From NCBI GenBank assembly GCA_013396525.1, contig VWYX01001137.1, positions 124,001 through 188,000 on the forward strand: 64,000 nucleotides of DNA, given 5' to 3'. Below, piece by piece: positions 36,178 to 49,100 of this stretch. This stretch comes from Chaetorhynchus papuensis (taxonomy: Eukaryota > Chordata > Aves > Passeriformes > Rhipiduridae). Made by a program: the position numbers and the translations under genes. A model generated the notes under the pieces. That model was not told the DNA's origin and ran no database searches. It saw only the letters and a program-made list of their open reading frames with translations. The number at the start of each line of letters is the position of its first letter. The first letter of the stretch is position 1.

Positions 36178-39100
36178 GTGAGTGGCACAGATGCTTTGGA
36201 GAATAGTTTAGGCTTTAAAGAAGAATAAACTTAATAATCTCTGTCAAGGCAGTTGCTGTTCTTCAGTGCCAGATGGTAAGTCACTGAGATCACTCCATCT
36301 TCATATATTTCTATACTGTATCTTCAAATTATAGATTACATTGTTGCTTTTTAGAAATCTATCCTGTGGTTGATTATAACTGAATATAGTAGTTCCTGGC
36401 ATTGAATATTTGATTGAAAATAGTTACTTTCAAACTGGTTTCACCTGAGAAATAGAAGCATTACAGTTGTGTTGCTTCCTGTCTTCCTATCACAAAAGGT
36501 AAGAAATTAAAGTAGACAGTTAATTATCACTACTGGTAAGATTTAGGTGTTGGTTTATACTTTTAATTCATCCCTTAGAATAAAATTTATGGATAAATAT
36601 GAATGTGAGGAATGTTTAAATTGAAAGGAAAGAGAGTAATAAATACAAATTTTGAGCAGTAGGTTGTGGATAAAAAGTTAGTTATGCAGGGTATCGTTTT
36701 CTCTCTCTGCTTTAAATACTAGTGAAAACTTGCTTCTTGAATTTAGCTTGAATTCAGGTTGTTTTCCATTTGCTATATCTTCTAATTAGTCACCTATTGA
36801 CATTGTTTTAGAGGCAAAAGAAATTGAATGTTGCTCCTATGTATTCACTTGGTCTAGATCTAATTTTCTGTTCAGGGCACCCGTATGGGAGAACATAAAA
36901 AAAGTTCAAAGATTCATTGGGTGGCTGAAGCTGTTAGTACTCCCCAGGGATGGTACAAGAAATGAAATCTCAATTAAGAGTGACTTTCCCTTACAAAGTA
37001 AAGCCTTTGAATCAGAGCATACCTCCGAGCCTTTTGTCTGCCAAATGGGTGGGGGTAATTCAGTTGAGAAAATGCAGTCAAGATGTGAAAAAAAATGCCT
37101 AGGGGCATCCAAGGCCTGTTTCCAATGATGCATGGATGTTAGCAACATGCTGAGCTTTAAGATCCCACAGCACAATACAACCGAATATTCCCTTCTCAGT
37201 CTCTGGGAATTAAATTAGGTGTCAAACCAAAGGCCTTTAGGAAAATAAAATCAGAAAACCTTTGGTTTTCACTTGGAACTTTTACATGACTTACTAACTT
37301 TCTGTGTGTGAAAGCTTATGATAATATGCTTCTTTGCTGGCATTGAAATGAGGACTTGTCACTCTTTTAGTGGCAGTGCCTATTGTATAAGCCAGTTTTA
37401 AGTCAGAAACTTAAAAAAAAATCAGACTATATTCAGCAAAATTAATTCTAAAAATTTTGAAAGTATAAAGTAACCTTTATAGTACTTAAAAGTATATACA
37501 CTTTATAATAGATAGTATAAAATTGATCTTAAGATTCTTAATTCCTAGAATTACGTGTACAACTGAACTAAATTATTTTTAAAGTTCCAGCAGGGATCCC
37601 TGTTCCAACTAAGTGGGTTTCCACAAGTTGATCATCTCACATATTCTGTTACATAAGAATTTTAAATGGAAAAAAGAAAAAAAAGGATGACTGAAGCTAA
37701 ATGTGTATTCCCTGAACAGAGAAAGTAGACAAAGTAAATAAAAGTAAATATATTGTAGTGGTGCTATACATTTGGTTTAAATTAATTTGAAGTGTACCAC
37801 TTGAAATATCTTGTATGAAGGTATCGCCGTGGAGGGAGGATTATATATCTCTTAAGTGCAGATTGTCTATATTAAGATAAAATAATTTAAAAATTAAAGA
37901 AACTGGATCTTATTCTATGGTTCTTCATAAAATTTGAAGAGCATCTTTAATGCTTTCAGTTTTCTTCCTCTTATAGTCTATTGTAAATAGGCAGTATTCT
38001 TGATCTCAGCTGCTCAAGTTTAGGCTAGGCTTCCTGAATAATGAGAATTCTCCTGTAAGCAATTCTCTCCCAGTACATTTTTTGTTTCTTTTTATGCTAA
38101 GTGGATTTTTTCAGTATTTGAAATACACTGAAATTGTATTTTTTGCTCTGTAAAATCAAGAGGACTAAAAACCCCTGCTTTCTTCTCTATTTTCATTTTA
38201 AAAAAAATGTGTCCACACAACTTCATGTGTCTATAGAGGGGCGAGAAAATGTCAACTTGTCATAAAATCTTAGGTTGAAAATCTTCCAGCTGAGCTAGCG
38301 CTAACTCCCAGGCAGTTGGTTTTTTCAGAAGGACATGTTTTGTAGACCTGATAACTAGGCCTCTAGGTTTTTTAAGGTGTTCCCCTCTGGGCTCCTCATA
38401 ACTGGTTCAGATTTTTTTGAAGTGAGGTGTTAGGAATAAGTCTCATAGCCCAGATGATGGAGGTCCTGAGAAGAGCAAAAGATTTATTTTATGTGCCATC
38501 TGTTAGTAAATCTTTATATAATGGTTGCTTTTCTATGACAGCAAGAAAAAAGTTGACTCATGTTCAGCCTGAAGCGTGCAGATCCTTTTGTGAGAACTGC
38601 CGCAGGGCCAGCTGTCTCCCATCCCCTGCTCATCCTCCTAACTTACTTCTTCCCAAGTGAAGTGTTTTGCAACAATATGTCCTTTTTGCATACTGCTTCC
38701 CCTTTGTCTTAGCCCATTTTCTCCAATTTCCATATCCATCTGTGTATCTAATCTGCTCTCTGATATTCCTGCGGCACCTTTTAGCTTTCTGCAGTCTGAA
38801 AACTCAGAAATCAGGTTGCATCATCATCAGCAGCAGACATGGTCCTCTCTTACTCATGGTTTTCAGTGCTTTCTGCTGTCCTCTGCAGGCTCAGGCACTT
38901 CTTGCAGATTTCTACTGAGCACCATGATCCAGAGAGGATGGTCACTGAGGCCCCAGAAGAGCCTCAAAATGGATGTCTTGGTCACAAGACTCAAAACGTG
39001 AACAGTTCCTAAACAAGTATGCTGTAAAACTATTGAATAGTGTCAGAATGTCTCAATGCATCTTTCCAGTTTGATGAGGAACTACTGGTAAGTACTTTTT

Positions 39101-42100
39101 GATGTGGTTTCCCTGTCATGCACAGACAGTTTCATGTACACCGCTCTCTTCATGAATATGCCAAGTGAAGCAGCATTGGGAACCATATAAAAATGGAGAT
39201 ATATTTTATTTGCTTCCTTCTTATTTGTTAGGTGCATTATTGTACTACTGAACAAAAATTAACTTTATTTGACAGGAATTTACAAAGTGTCTTGCACAGG
39301 CAAGTGACTTCAAAATCTTTATGTGCTTACAAATTGTATGTGTGATTCTTTGTTCCTGAGCACTTTTTCCTGCAAATTTAGGTTGGACTGAAACGTCGGT
39401 GGTGCCCCTGTGGAACCTACTTTTGGCTCATAAGCATTTACTTGCTTTTTCTCTGTCTTCTGCACTGTTGTGCCTGGGTCTGTGCTATTGACCTTGCCAG
39501 ACTTGCGTGGAGGAGGATTTTGCTGCCCATGGCTGTGACAGCCAGAGGGCAGAGGCAGCTTGGACCGGGGCACGGGTGTGGGGCAGCCCTGCAAGGGCTT
39601 GGCGAGCCTGTGTCAACCCAGACCACTCTGGTGACCTCTCTGGGAGTGAGAGGACTCAGTTTCTCTCCTGTCTCATGCCCAAACCCCATCTGCCATGATC
39701 TCTTTCTCTCACATACCAAAGATATGCTTAGTCGCCTGTGGTGTTTGCTATTTCAGCAGCATTTGGGTAATAAGGTGTTTCTGCTTACCAGCAGGTTCTG
39801 CTATGAGTGATACTATTCAGGAAGAAATCTTTATTCACCCTGCTTTTATACCTGATGTAGTCATCTGTAATAGGTGTGGAACAATATCAGAACCTTTGTT
39901 ATTTTCCTCCCGTATTAATGTCCCCAGACTAACTGGGCTTTCTCCTCTGACTGAGTTTGGGATGAGTGTAGGTTACCTCTGAAATACAACTGTAGGCCTC
40001 TCTCCTGCCTATCATTCCCAAACAAGCTGTACATTTTCTACGTTAGTATTTCTGTTGTGTGAATTCCCAGAAAGTTTCTCTTGTGCCAGTTAAATCTCTT
40101 ACTTTTTTTAGCATTAAAGTATCCAGTTCCTCCTGGTTTATTCCTCATGGCTATTTTATTAGCACACAGTAATAAGATGGCCAGAGTGAGCTGCTATTTG
40201 TTCCTGTCCCTTTTGTGACCTTAGAGTGAACTCCAATATCTCTTTTCCCCTCTTCCCCTCTTCAGAGTTTGTGTTCTTTTTTTTCCGCTTTCCATCACTT
40301 CCCTAGGTTTTGACTGTTGTGTGCATTGTTTTAATTGAGAGGGGAGAATTTAGTTCACTTGGTTGTTTCCTGTCTTTCTTCACTAGATGGATAACAGCAG
40401 ACTAGCAGGGAATCTGTCGTGGAGCCATTATTCTGTGATCAAAGAAGTCAAAGTATTCTTGGCAGTGTCCCCTGCACACCCTCTGGGTGCAGCCCCATCG
40501 TGTCCATGTCCCTGTGTGCCCCTCTCTGCCTGGTGCTTTACTCAAGTTGGTAGCGTCCAAGGTGGTGCTGAGGCAGCCCCTGCACCTTCTCACTTAGCCC
40601 AACTATTGTCCAAATTTTTCCCACTTTCCCTAGGAAACCATGGGTTTGTTTTTGTGCGTTTCCTGTTCCATTTTTTGATGTAAGAGAAGCTTTTCATCCC
40701 TCCTGAAACAGACTAGAACTCTGGGTGGCAGGAGGGAGCACCTGAGCACGTGGAAAGGAGCAGGAGCACTTCTCACACAGGCGGGGCATGCCTGGGCTCC
40801 TGATAAATTGAAGAGCAGGCAGCAGCAAGGGAAGAAACTCAAGATCCTAACCAAGGGAGATAAACTTCTGAATAGTTTAAAAAAAAAAAAAAAACTTGGG
40901 AGAAAAATCTTGTGATGTGTTAAAAGAGTTTGTCACCTCCTTGAAAATATTGTGACCACCTCCACCACTTGATTGCTCCTTCCTTCTTTCTTTAAAGATG
41001 GTACAGTTCAGTGCAGTGTACTTGAGGGCCTCTGTGCTACTTAAGTCACCTGACTCCTAGGACTTTGCCATGAGACCTGACTACTAAACTGACCCAGAGC
41101 AAGCAATTGTCCCACAAACTTTTTGCTTGCAACAGTTCCCACACATTAGCTGTGGCTACCATTAGTACTTACTGTTCAGTAGCATTCCCTGCATGTTTAA
41201 CAATCCATCTGACACCGTAACTTTTCTAGTTAGTTTCAGACTCTGGTTGAAACTCAGCAAAAGTGATTTGCAACTTTTCTGTATTCCTGAGGATGTTTAG
41301 GCACAGATGCAAATCAGTGTGGTGAATTTAAGACTATTAAAGACTGAAGAAATTGTTTTAATGATTTTATAAGGATTTCATGAAGATACTTAGTATGGTC
41401 TCAGGAGTCCATGAGCCACAAGCGGAAAACCACAGCTTCAGAAACAATCTGTTAGGAATTAGTGGTGAATTCACAGTGTTTGTTACCTGCATTGCTGCTA
41501 GTAAACAAGAGGAAGCATCTGCTATCTGTTTAAGCAGCAAAGATTAGCAGCAGAGGTTTCAAAAGCAGTTTGTTTACTCCACTGATGTTGATCTGGAAAG
41601 GCCTTCTGGCTCTAGATTGTTCTCAATGTCTCATTTCTCATTCCCCCCTTTCACCATATTGCCATATAGTTTTCAGTGTGGGGGAACATGAAATCCAGAA
41701 AGATGTGAAATGAAGAGATATCACTGTAAATCATATAAACCTAGGTGAGTGCAGTTGAGTTAAATACTCTGTGATTCTTCATCTTCAGTACAGTGTTAGT
41801 AAATGATGACCATGGGTCCCTATGATATAGTATCCACTACTTCTATAATTATCATTAGTATAATTTTACTTGGAAAATAACAATTGAAATATGACTGTCT
41901 GACCCTATGCTACCCTCTACGATGATCACAGTGCTGATAAAATTCTCCCCACTATAATACTTTTAGTTCTAATGTATTGAATTTCCTTGCAAAAAGACTA
42001 AAAATATTTGATATTTCAGTTTCTTCTGAAACTCTGCATTTTGCATGCACTTTTTAGTACAGAATTATTACTTTCCAGCAAGCACTCCCACGTCTTCACA

Positions 42101-45100
42101 TGATTTGGGACTTTCTTACAGAGTATTTCCCCTTCCCATTTACAAGAGTATCTCCTTTCAGCTGCTTATTTTCTGCTGTTGTTGCTGTAATGTTTTTAGC
42201 AGGTTTATTTCTGTTATACTTCATTGTATAAAAGTTGTCCAGCAAAATAGATAATTTCCTAAAATATCTTTGCTTTCCTAGAGTCATGGAGCATGTGATG
42301 TGCAGCCTGTACTGGTGCACGATTATTTACAGCACAGGGAGTACAGACAACATGGTCCAGTTGGCAGTGCCCTGGACCACAACTTTGGAAGACCCTGATT
42401 TCCTTTTTGGCTCTGTTGCTTATTTGCTGTGTTTCTCATTGCAGATAACTTTAATTTCATGCATCTTCACCCTCTATTCCTGACTCAGTTGTAGAGTGAA
42501 AATGCTTGTAATCTCTAAGCAAAGTTTAGTACAATAGGGAAGATCTTGTTCTTTAGGTGATGCTTCTGTAATAAATATGCATGTTAAATAATACTTGAAG
42601 AAGTAGCAAAACATGTTAAGAAACTGGAACAACATAGGAGATCTTTTTGAGCAAACATTTGTCACAAAAAATTTCATCATGGTCCCACTACCTGGAATTT
42701 CCTCTTTCTGTATTTATTCCTGCACTATTTATTTCTAGACTTTTCAGACCCTTATAGGTAGACAAAAGCTCTCATTTTACTTCATATGTTCCTCTGACTT
42801 CAGTAACTCTAATTTTGATAACATTGTCACTCATTATTACTGCAAGAATTATAATATCTTGACTTGTGGGTGGCTGGCATCGTGGCAGTTCAGGCAAGTT
42901 GCTTTGAAAAGAGGGAACTCCCTTTTGCAGCTGCCAAGGTAATTTTCAGCTATGATAAAATCCAACCACTGACGATTTTATATTGAGTTTGGTTTTTAAC
43001 AGAGAAGATAGTCATACCAAGGGGGGGAAAAAAGCTCATTTCAGAAGCCTTGGTCATAACTTTATATTCATGGCAACACTAATTTTCTGTGTTTTGTGCA
43101 AATTGGATTAGTTTTCAGACATTTTAAAGCAAGCACAAACGGCTAATGCTGTGGGGCTGCAGGAAAGGAGTGCTGGGATTTCAGAGGAGACCTTGTCTCT
43201 GTTCAGTGCAACAGGGAGAACCCTGCCTGAATATTGAAGGAAAAAGAAAACTTCTTGCTGCTCCTTTACACTGCTCTTGTTTCCAGGGAAATGAGTGGGT
43301 GAATTATGATTGGCATTGTACCTTTTGCAATATGCAAACTTAGAATTTACTACAAATGTGTTTAGATCCTTCTGGCAGGGAAATGAGATACATAAAGTGT
43401 AAGTTGTCAGCTTAATTCTTCTTTCAAAATTTGTATTTGAGGGGAGGGAGTGTTTTCCTATCAGTGGAGTCTTTAGCTATTGTTTTTGCACTTTCGAAGT
43501 TATAACAAAACTGACTCTGACTTTTGTGGTATGGCAAAAGTGTGGAAAGGGTTTCTCTTTTTTCACTCTCTGATATAAAATACTTCTGCAAAAAAAAAAT
43601 ATTCCGAACTTTTCCAAAGTACTTTTGCCGAAGAAAGCTCTAGCACAAAGAGGCCTTTGTTTCACGGGAGTATTTAAACCTGTGGTAAACTCTTGCTCTT
43701 TTGTGTTTGGGTTATTTCCCCCCCACCAGACAGGTGCCATGGAGCTCTCTGACATTTGCAGAGCAGATGGGATGCCATTTTACTGTTGTACCTAATTGAC
43801 AGAACCTTACACACTCTCTCCATGCATCCTGCCTTGGAAAGTGTGGGCCGTGGAGTTTTAGAGAGCACTTCTTTCCTCAGCAGCAGCTTGTTTAACTCAC
43901 TGCCCGGTGAAGAGTGAGAGCAATAACTCACTGGCTGGCCTGTGGAACCGCTTGGGAGTTCGTACCTTCTTGCTGCTGAATGTGCCATTTGGGCTGCTTG
44001 GTCGCTTGCAGTTGACTTGGCTGCCATACATTGTATTAGGTATATCTCTAGCCACAGATGTTACTGTGTGCACATGTTTTAATTTAAATAGCAGCACTGT
44101 CTGTGAAATCCCATAATGACAGACGTAATTGAGTATGTGTAAAAAACACGAAGATGTCTGTGAAATGCTGTCTCTGGGAATGTGTGAATGCACACATCCT
44201 TCTATGCCTCCTCCCCTTTTCAGACTCCCAAAGGAGGGATTTTGCATATGTCCAGTTCTGGGATTCCAGAAATGGTGAGGGTCTTATTTCCAAAAGGCTG
44301 ATGGGTGAGAAGGTCTCAGAGAAGAAAATATGTCCCAATTATTTCTGCTAATCTTGGCATGCCACTGTCACTGCACATATATATGTCTCATATGAAAAAC
44401 ACATAGTAACTGTTTTGAGTGTACCTTCTTCTAAAGGTTGTACACTCCCTGGTAGGTCTGGTTTATACAAGAAAGCCACATTTGCAATGTGCTTCCAGCA
44501 TTTAAATCCTGAAAGATTACATATGTTTCCCCAGCAATTGCCTCTCTGGAGAAAGCAGGTGATGATTTCACTTTCAGATAGGTAGCTGTAGTTAATAGTT
44601 ATCTTCACTGGATATGACCAAGAGGGGTAGGAATATCCCAACAAGTATTTAATGCATTTCAGTTGGAGTATAAATGAACAAACAAACCTCTTGCCCATGA
44701 GCAGCTGTAATTTTTAGGACGATTCTTATGAAGCATATTGAGTTTGAGATTCTTGGCTTCCTTGTGCAGCAGCCTGTCCCTCTGGCAACTGCCTTCCTCA
44801 GTCGTATCAGTTACATGCTGCCACAGCCACTCAAACATCTTGTGCAAATGTTCATATTAAAAGAAGGCCAGGTGGTTGCAAACTCTGGAATAGATCTTCT
44901 GTTCAGTAGCAAAATCATAGGATTTACAAATAGCCTGTATAAAAATTCTCCAGTTCTTCAGGTGACAATGGTTGTTTCTGTGGCACTGGCATGCAAAACA
45001 TTTCAATGCCCTTTGTGATATCCTTGATATGTGTAAACTCTAATTCTAACTTGCAGCATTGGATCTTGGCCTTTTGGCGTGAATGCCATTCAGACATCCT

Positions 45101-45329
45101 TTCGAGTAAGTGCTGGCTGCTGTGCAAAGGGCTTTCACAGTCTGGTTTTAAAGAATTAAAGTACAAAAAGTATTCATTAAAAAACAAAAAAAAAAAAGCA
45201 AGGCAAGACTGGAGAAATCTTAAGAGGTTGTATAGCTGACTCCAAGCCCCAGAGCAGAGTCGGTTGTACCAAAATAATGGGATGTTGGGAGGCTCTCAAG
45301 AACAGGTTAGACAGTGATGAAGGCACCAC
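36178..45329. other. Non-coding AT-rich stretch
   Basis: No convincing exon, RNA gene or transposon is seen in these 9 kb. The first part (36200-38300) is very AT-rich. An A16 run is at 40879-40894. Frames of 114 to 122 codons near 38657-39810 and 43674-44698 overlap others antisense and show no domain. Confidence 0.6.
40879..40894. repeat. A16 mononucleotide run
   Basis: Sixteen consecutive A after GAATAGTTT. It could be the tail of a decayed retrocopy, but the preceding 200 bases match no element that I recognise. Confidence 0.9.
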
Positions 45330-46175
45330 ACTGACCCCAGGCAATCAATTCCATTACTTATATGAACCTTGCAGTTAGAAAGCTTTTTCTGGCGTTTAAC
45401 CGAACACTGTCCCAGCTGCAATTAAACCTGTTCATTCTTGCCCCATCCCCAATAGATAGAGAAGTTTGTTTTTCTTAGCGAAGCAAAGATGTTACTTATT
45501 TGAAAATTATTATCCTATTCTCTGGCAATCTTCTTTTGTCTTGGATAGAGCATCCTCATTCTTTTAATCTCTACTTGTAAACATCTCATTTACATGGTTT
45601 TCCTCTATATTTCCTCTCATTAGTCCGTGTCAGTCTTGACATCTAGGGCACACTGGATCAAAAGACAACCCAGAACTCCAGCTGAGGGCTTGGGCTTGGT
45701 GAGCAGTGTATAGACTGCTACATCTTACACATGGCTCTGTGTCCTACTAGCTGTACTGGGTGTGTCCTCCTATGAAACTTCTGCAGCAAGATCACTTTTC
45801 TTGATGCACATTCAGGAGCTATTTTCAAGCACTCTGAGCTGTCTGTCATCTGTAAATTTAGTGAGCTTCTTCTCTATTCTACTGGCCAATCTGTTAATTA
45901 AAATATTGAAAAACAGATCCCTGTAAAACCTCACTCAATATATCTTTTCCCTTTGGTGCTAACCACTGAAAACGAATCTCTGAAAGTGTTTCTTTCAACC
46001 AGTTGTATACCACTTTATAATGGCAATGGCTGAATAAGGTAGGAAACTTACTAAATTCAATATGTATTCCAGCTGCTGCTACTTCTTACCACTACCAATT
46101 ATCCTCCAAAGTAGGAAATTAGATTGATTTGACAAAATTAATTCTTGTCAAATCCACTTGGCTGTTTAAAACTCT
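45330..46175 (-). mobile_element. Ancient CR1-type LINE fragment, antisense
   Basis: On the + strand the order of recognisable blocks is that of reverse-complement CR1 ORF2. They are GCAGTTAGAAAGCTTTTTCTG, CAGCTGCAATTAAACC, ACAACCCAGAACTCCAGCTG (family: ACCCAGAACTCCAG..GAGGC), GTCATCTGTAAATTTAG, TTAATTAAAATATTGAAAAA followed by CAGATCCCTG, TTTCAACCAGTTGTATACCA, and finally GACAAAATTAATTCTTGTCA with AAATCCACTTGGCTG. The last blocks come from the reverse transcriptase domain and the first from near the 3' end. Divergence is high and indels are many, so this is an old copy that long predates the one at 59259. It is inert and does not code. Confidence 0.75.
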
Positions 46176-49100
46176 TACAGGATAATAGGGTAGAAAAAGA
46201 AGCATTATATAACTCATTTGTGTGTCTTTCCAGCCCCGTGCTTGCCCTCCCTTAGCCTTCTTGAACTCTCTTCTTCATGAGCCCTCATTTGTAATTACCA
46301 TGGCACAGGAGTGAGAACAAGAGACAGAGACGGCAGTCATTATTACTGCCAAAATCCTTGTATCTTGAAGCCAAGCCTGGGCATTCTTGGATGAACATGA
46401 GCACGTTAAGCTTATTTGAAACCACCAGGCTCACTAAGTACTCTAATACTGTTTAGCCCTTTGACACTGCCCTGAATTGTCTGTCATACCTGAAGCCTGT
46501 TAGAATCCTTTCTCATACATCCATATAAAACAATTCAGCAATTTAACCTCTCTTACCTATGCACATACACACTTCTTTGGGAAATGGGTGCTAAAATATT
46601 TAAAACCAGTTTCTCCCTTGCTGAAATCTATTTACAGATGAGGATAATACTGTACATGTTTGGAGGTGCTGTGAATAATTAGGTCCTTTGAATTATTTTC
46701 TGTTTGCAGACAAACATAAACACTAGCTAGGCAAGTACAGGCAATAGAAGGCATAAGTTTAAATCATGTTTTTTACATTGAAAACTGCTTTAAGTAACTG
46801 TCCAAGAGGATAATTATATTTCTTTCCTATTCATAAGAAGTCTATATCTGTTAGTATTTATTTGGAAAATGCTAGGAGTTAAAAAGGTATCACGACACTT
46901 GGTGAATGCTTTTAGGAGGTAAGGAGTTTGTCTTTTTGACAAGTCAAAAGGCAATCTTTTCTTAGATCTGTCTGCACCTGCAGTTTATGTATGCAAATAT
47001 AATAAATAAATAATAATATACAATAATATAATTTTTATCTCTAGGCATTTTAGATTTCTATATAAACCCCTGAAATTTGGTGAGTAATGAAAATTGTCTA
47101 CGTGAGACCCAATACCTTGCTGATATCTTACTGTGTGCTTCTGTATTCCTTAAATGCCTCATGTGTTACCATGGGAAACCTAAGGGCCACATAGGCTTTT
47201 CAGACTTCTCAGGCAATTGCTCAGATAGCATACCCCTTAGAATCATCCATTAAAACCACCCAAAATAATTCATGGAGCTGCAAGTCATGTGAAATTAAGT
47301 CATGGCTTGTATCTAGCCCAAAGCCTTGTGAGCTCACTGCCCATCCCTGCTGCTGCCTCCTTAGTGGCAGAGACAGCAAATACGGAGCGAATCCGTAAGG
47401 TCACTTGGCTTGTCCCTAAGACACGGAGTTACTTCTGCTCTCTCTATATTCCCCTCACTAATATAGCAAATTTTTTCATTCCTTTTAATTCTGTTTCACA
47501 TATTCTGTCCTCAGTGACAAACAGCAATGACTGAAATGACCAGTTTGCATACACAAATAATGTCATCGTTTTATGAGCCAGTATTTCAGGGCTTAAAAAC
47601 ACATACATTTATCTCATTGCCCTGAGTTACACCCTCTTGAGCTTTCGTCTGCAATCTGGCTTTCCCCTTGGTGCTTACACACCCTTCATCCTTTCAGATA
47701 ATCACTGCATCCTTTCCAGTCCCTTTAACCTTCATCTAGCCAAGCAACAGTTGTTTGTTTAAATTTATTCTCACAAATCATATCTTCCCACAGAAGTCAA
47801 AAGGAACGTGTGATGCACTTCTGGGATCAAGTGTGTTAGTAATTTTCAAAAACCCAAATCTCAATTACTTTTTGTTAGGCATATGTTGCTACAGGATACA
47901 CATTGTACTGAAGAAGCCTATTTGGCCTCATAAAACAGAATTGCCTAATTATTAAATCCTTGTAAATGAAAATTCTTTTTTTTTCTGAGAATCAGAGATA
48001 CCAACCTACTCTACATATACTTAAACAAAAAAACTTCCCAGTAAAACTTCATCAACATGGAGCCAGCGCAGTAAGCTCACTGCCCTCGAGGGCTGTTGTA
48101 TCATCATTGGTGCAGTTGGTTGAGTTGTGGAGGGTAAATTCCTCCCACTCACACCACCACAGTCACAATAATCCTTCTGTTCATGAACTTCCCAAAATAT
48201 TTATTGAGAGAATAGCTTGGAGGTATGTTTTCAGCAACGCTTAAGCCTGTTTTCACTTGTCTTTTTTTTTTTTTAATTACTTTTTGGGAGGGGGTTAGCC
48301 AGTGCTTAAAAGCTGGAGTCTCAGAGAGATGGCTTCTTCTCATTTTAATTACTTTGACAGGCACCTCTCCTTTCCAGCTGAGCTACCCTAACTGGAAGCA
48401 GCTGCTCCTTGGAATTACTCCCCCTCCTCGCTGTGTTACAGAAGTAATAAGTGTCTCGTGCCCCTTCAGTGAATTTATGGACATGAAGTGCAGTGTGTGC
48501 TGGCTTGTATAGAGATGTTTCTCTCTTTGCTCTACTATTTAATGAAGTTTTATGAAGTGAAACGTGTCATTAACAATATAAGAAAAATGAAATGTGCAGA
48601 TTGGATATGATTTTCCACTTCTTTCTTAACTCTTGTTAGTGAGTGCAAAGCAGGTTTTATTATATTTTTCCATGGCAATTTGAAACTCTGATTTGAGAGC
48701 AAGTCCAGAGTGATTGATGGTACAGCTTGCTGGGCAGTGAAGAATAAGGCTTCTCTAGAGGAGTACAGACTTTGTGACTCAAGCTCATGCCCGTGTTTAC
48801 AGCCACAGCTGAAATGAATACTTATCATCTTGACTACATCGTCAGAGTCTTGTGAATGCTCCAGATTTCATCGCTGGCTTGATGATTTATTTAACATCCT
48901 AGCACCTGCAGCCAGTGATGTAAAAATTCCAATTTGTGCTGTTTTTTAAATAATGGAAATGCAAATTCCAGGTTTTATTTTTCAATAAAAGGATGAAGAT
49001 GTGGCCTAAGTGCACCCTAATGACTTAGACAAATGAAGCTGAAGCACTCCAAAAGTCTTAACTTTTAAAATGGCATTATATTTAAATGCAAGTGTAATAT

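Noticed and set aside
40879..40894. A16 run as tail of a processed pseudogene
   Set aside because: The upstream sequence shows no reading frame or family resemblance and no flanking duplication.
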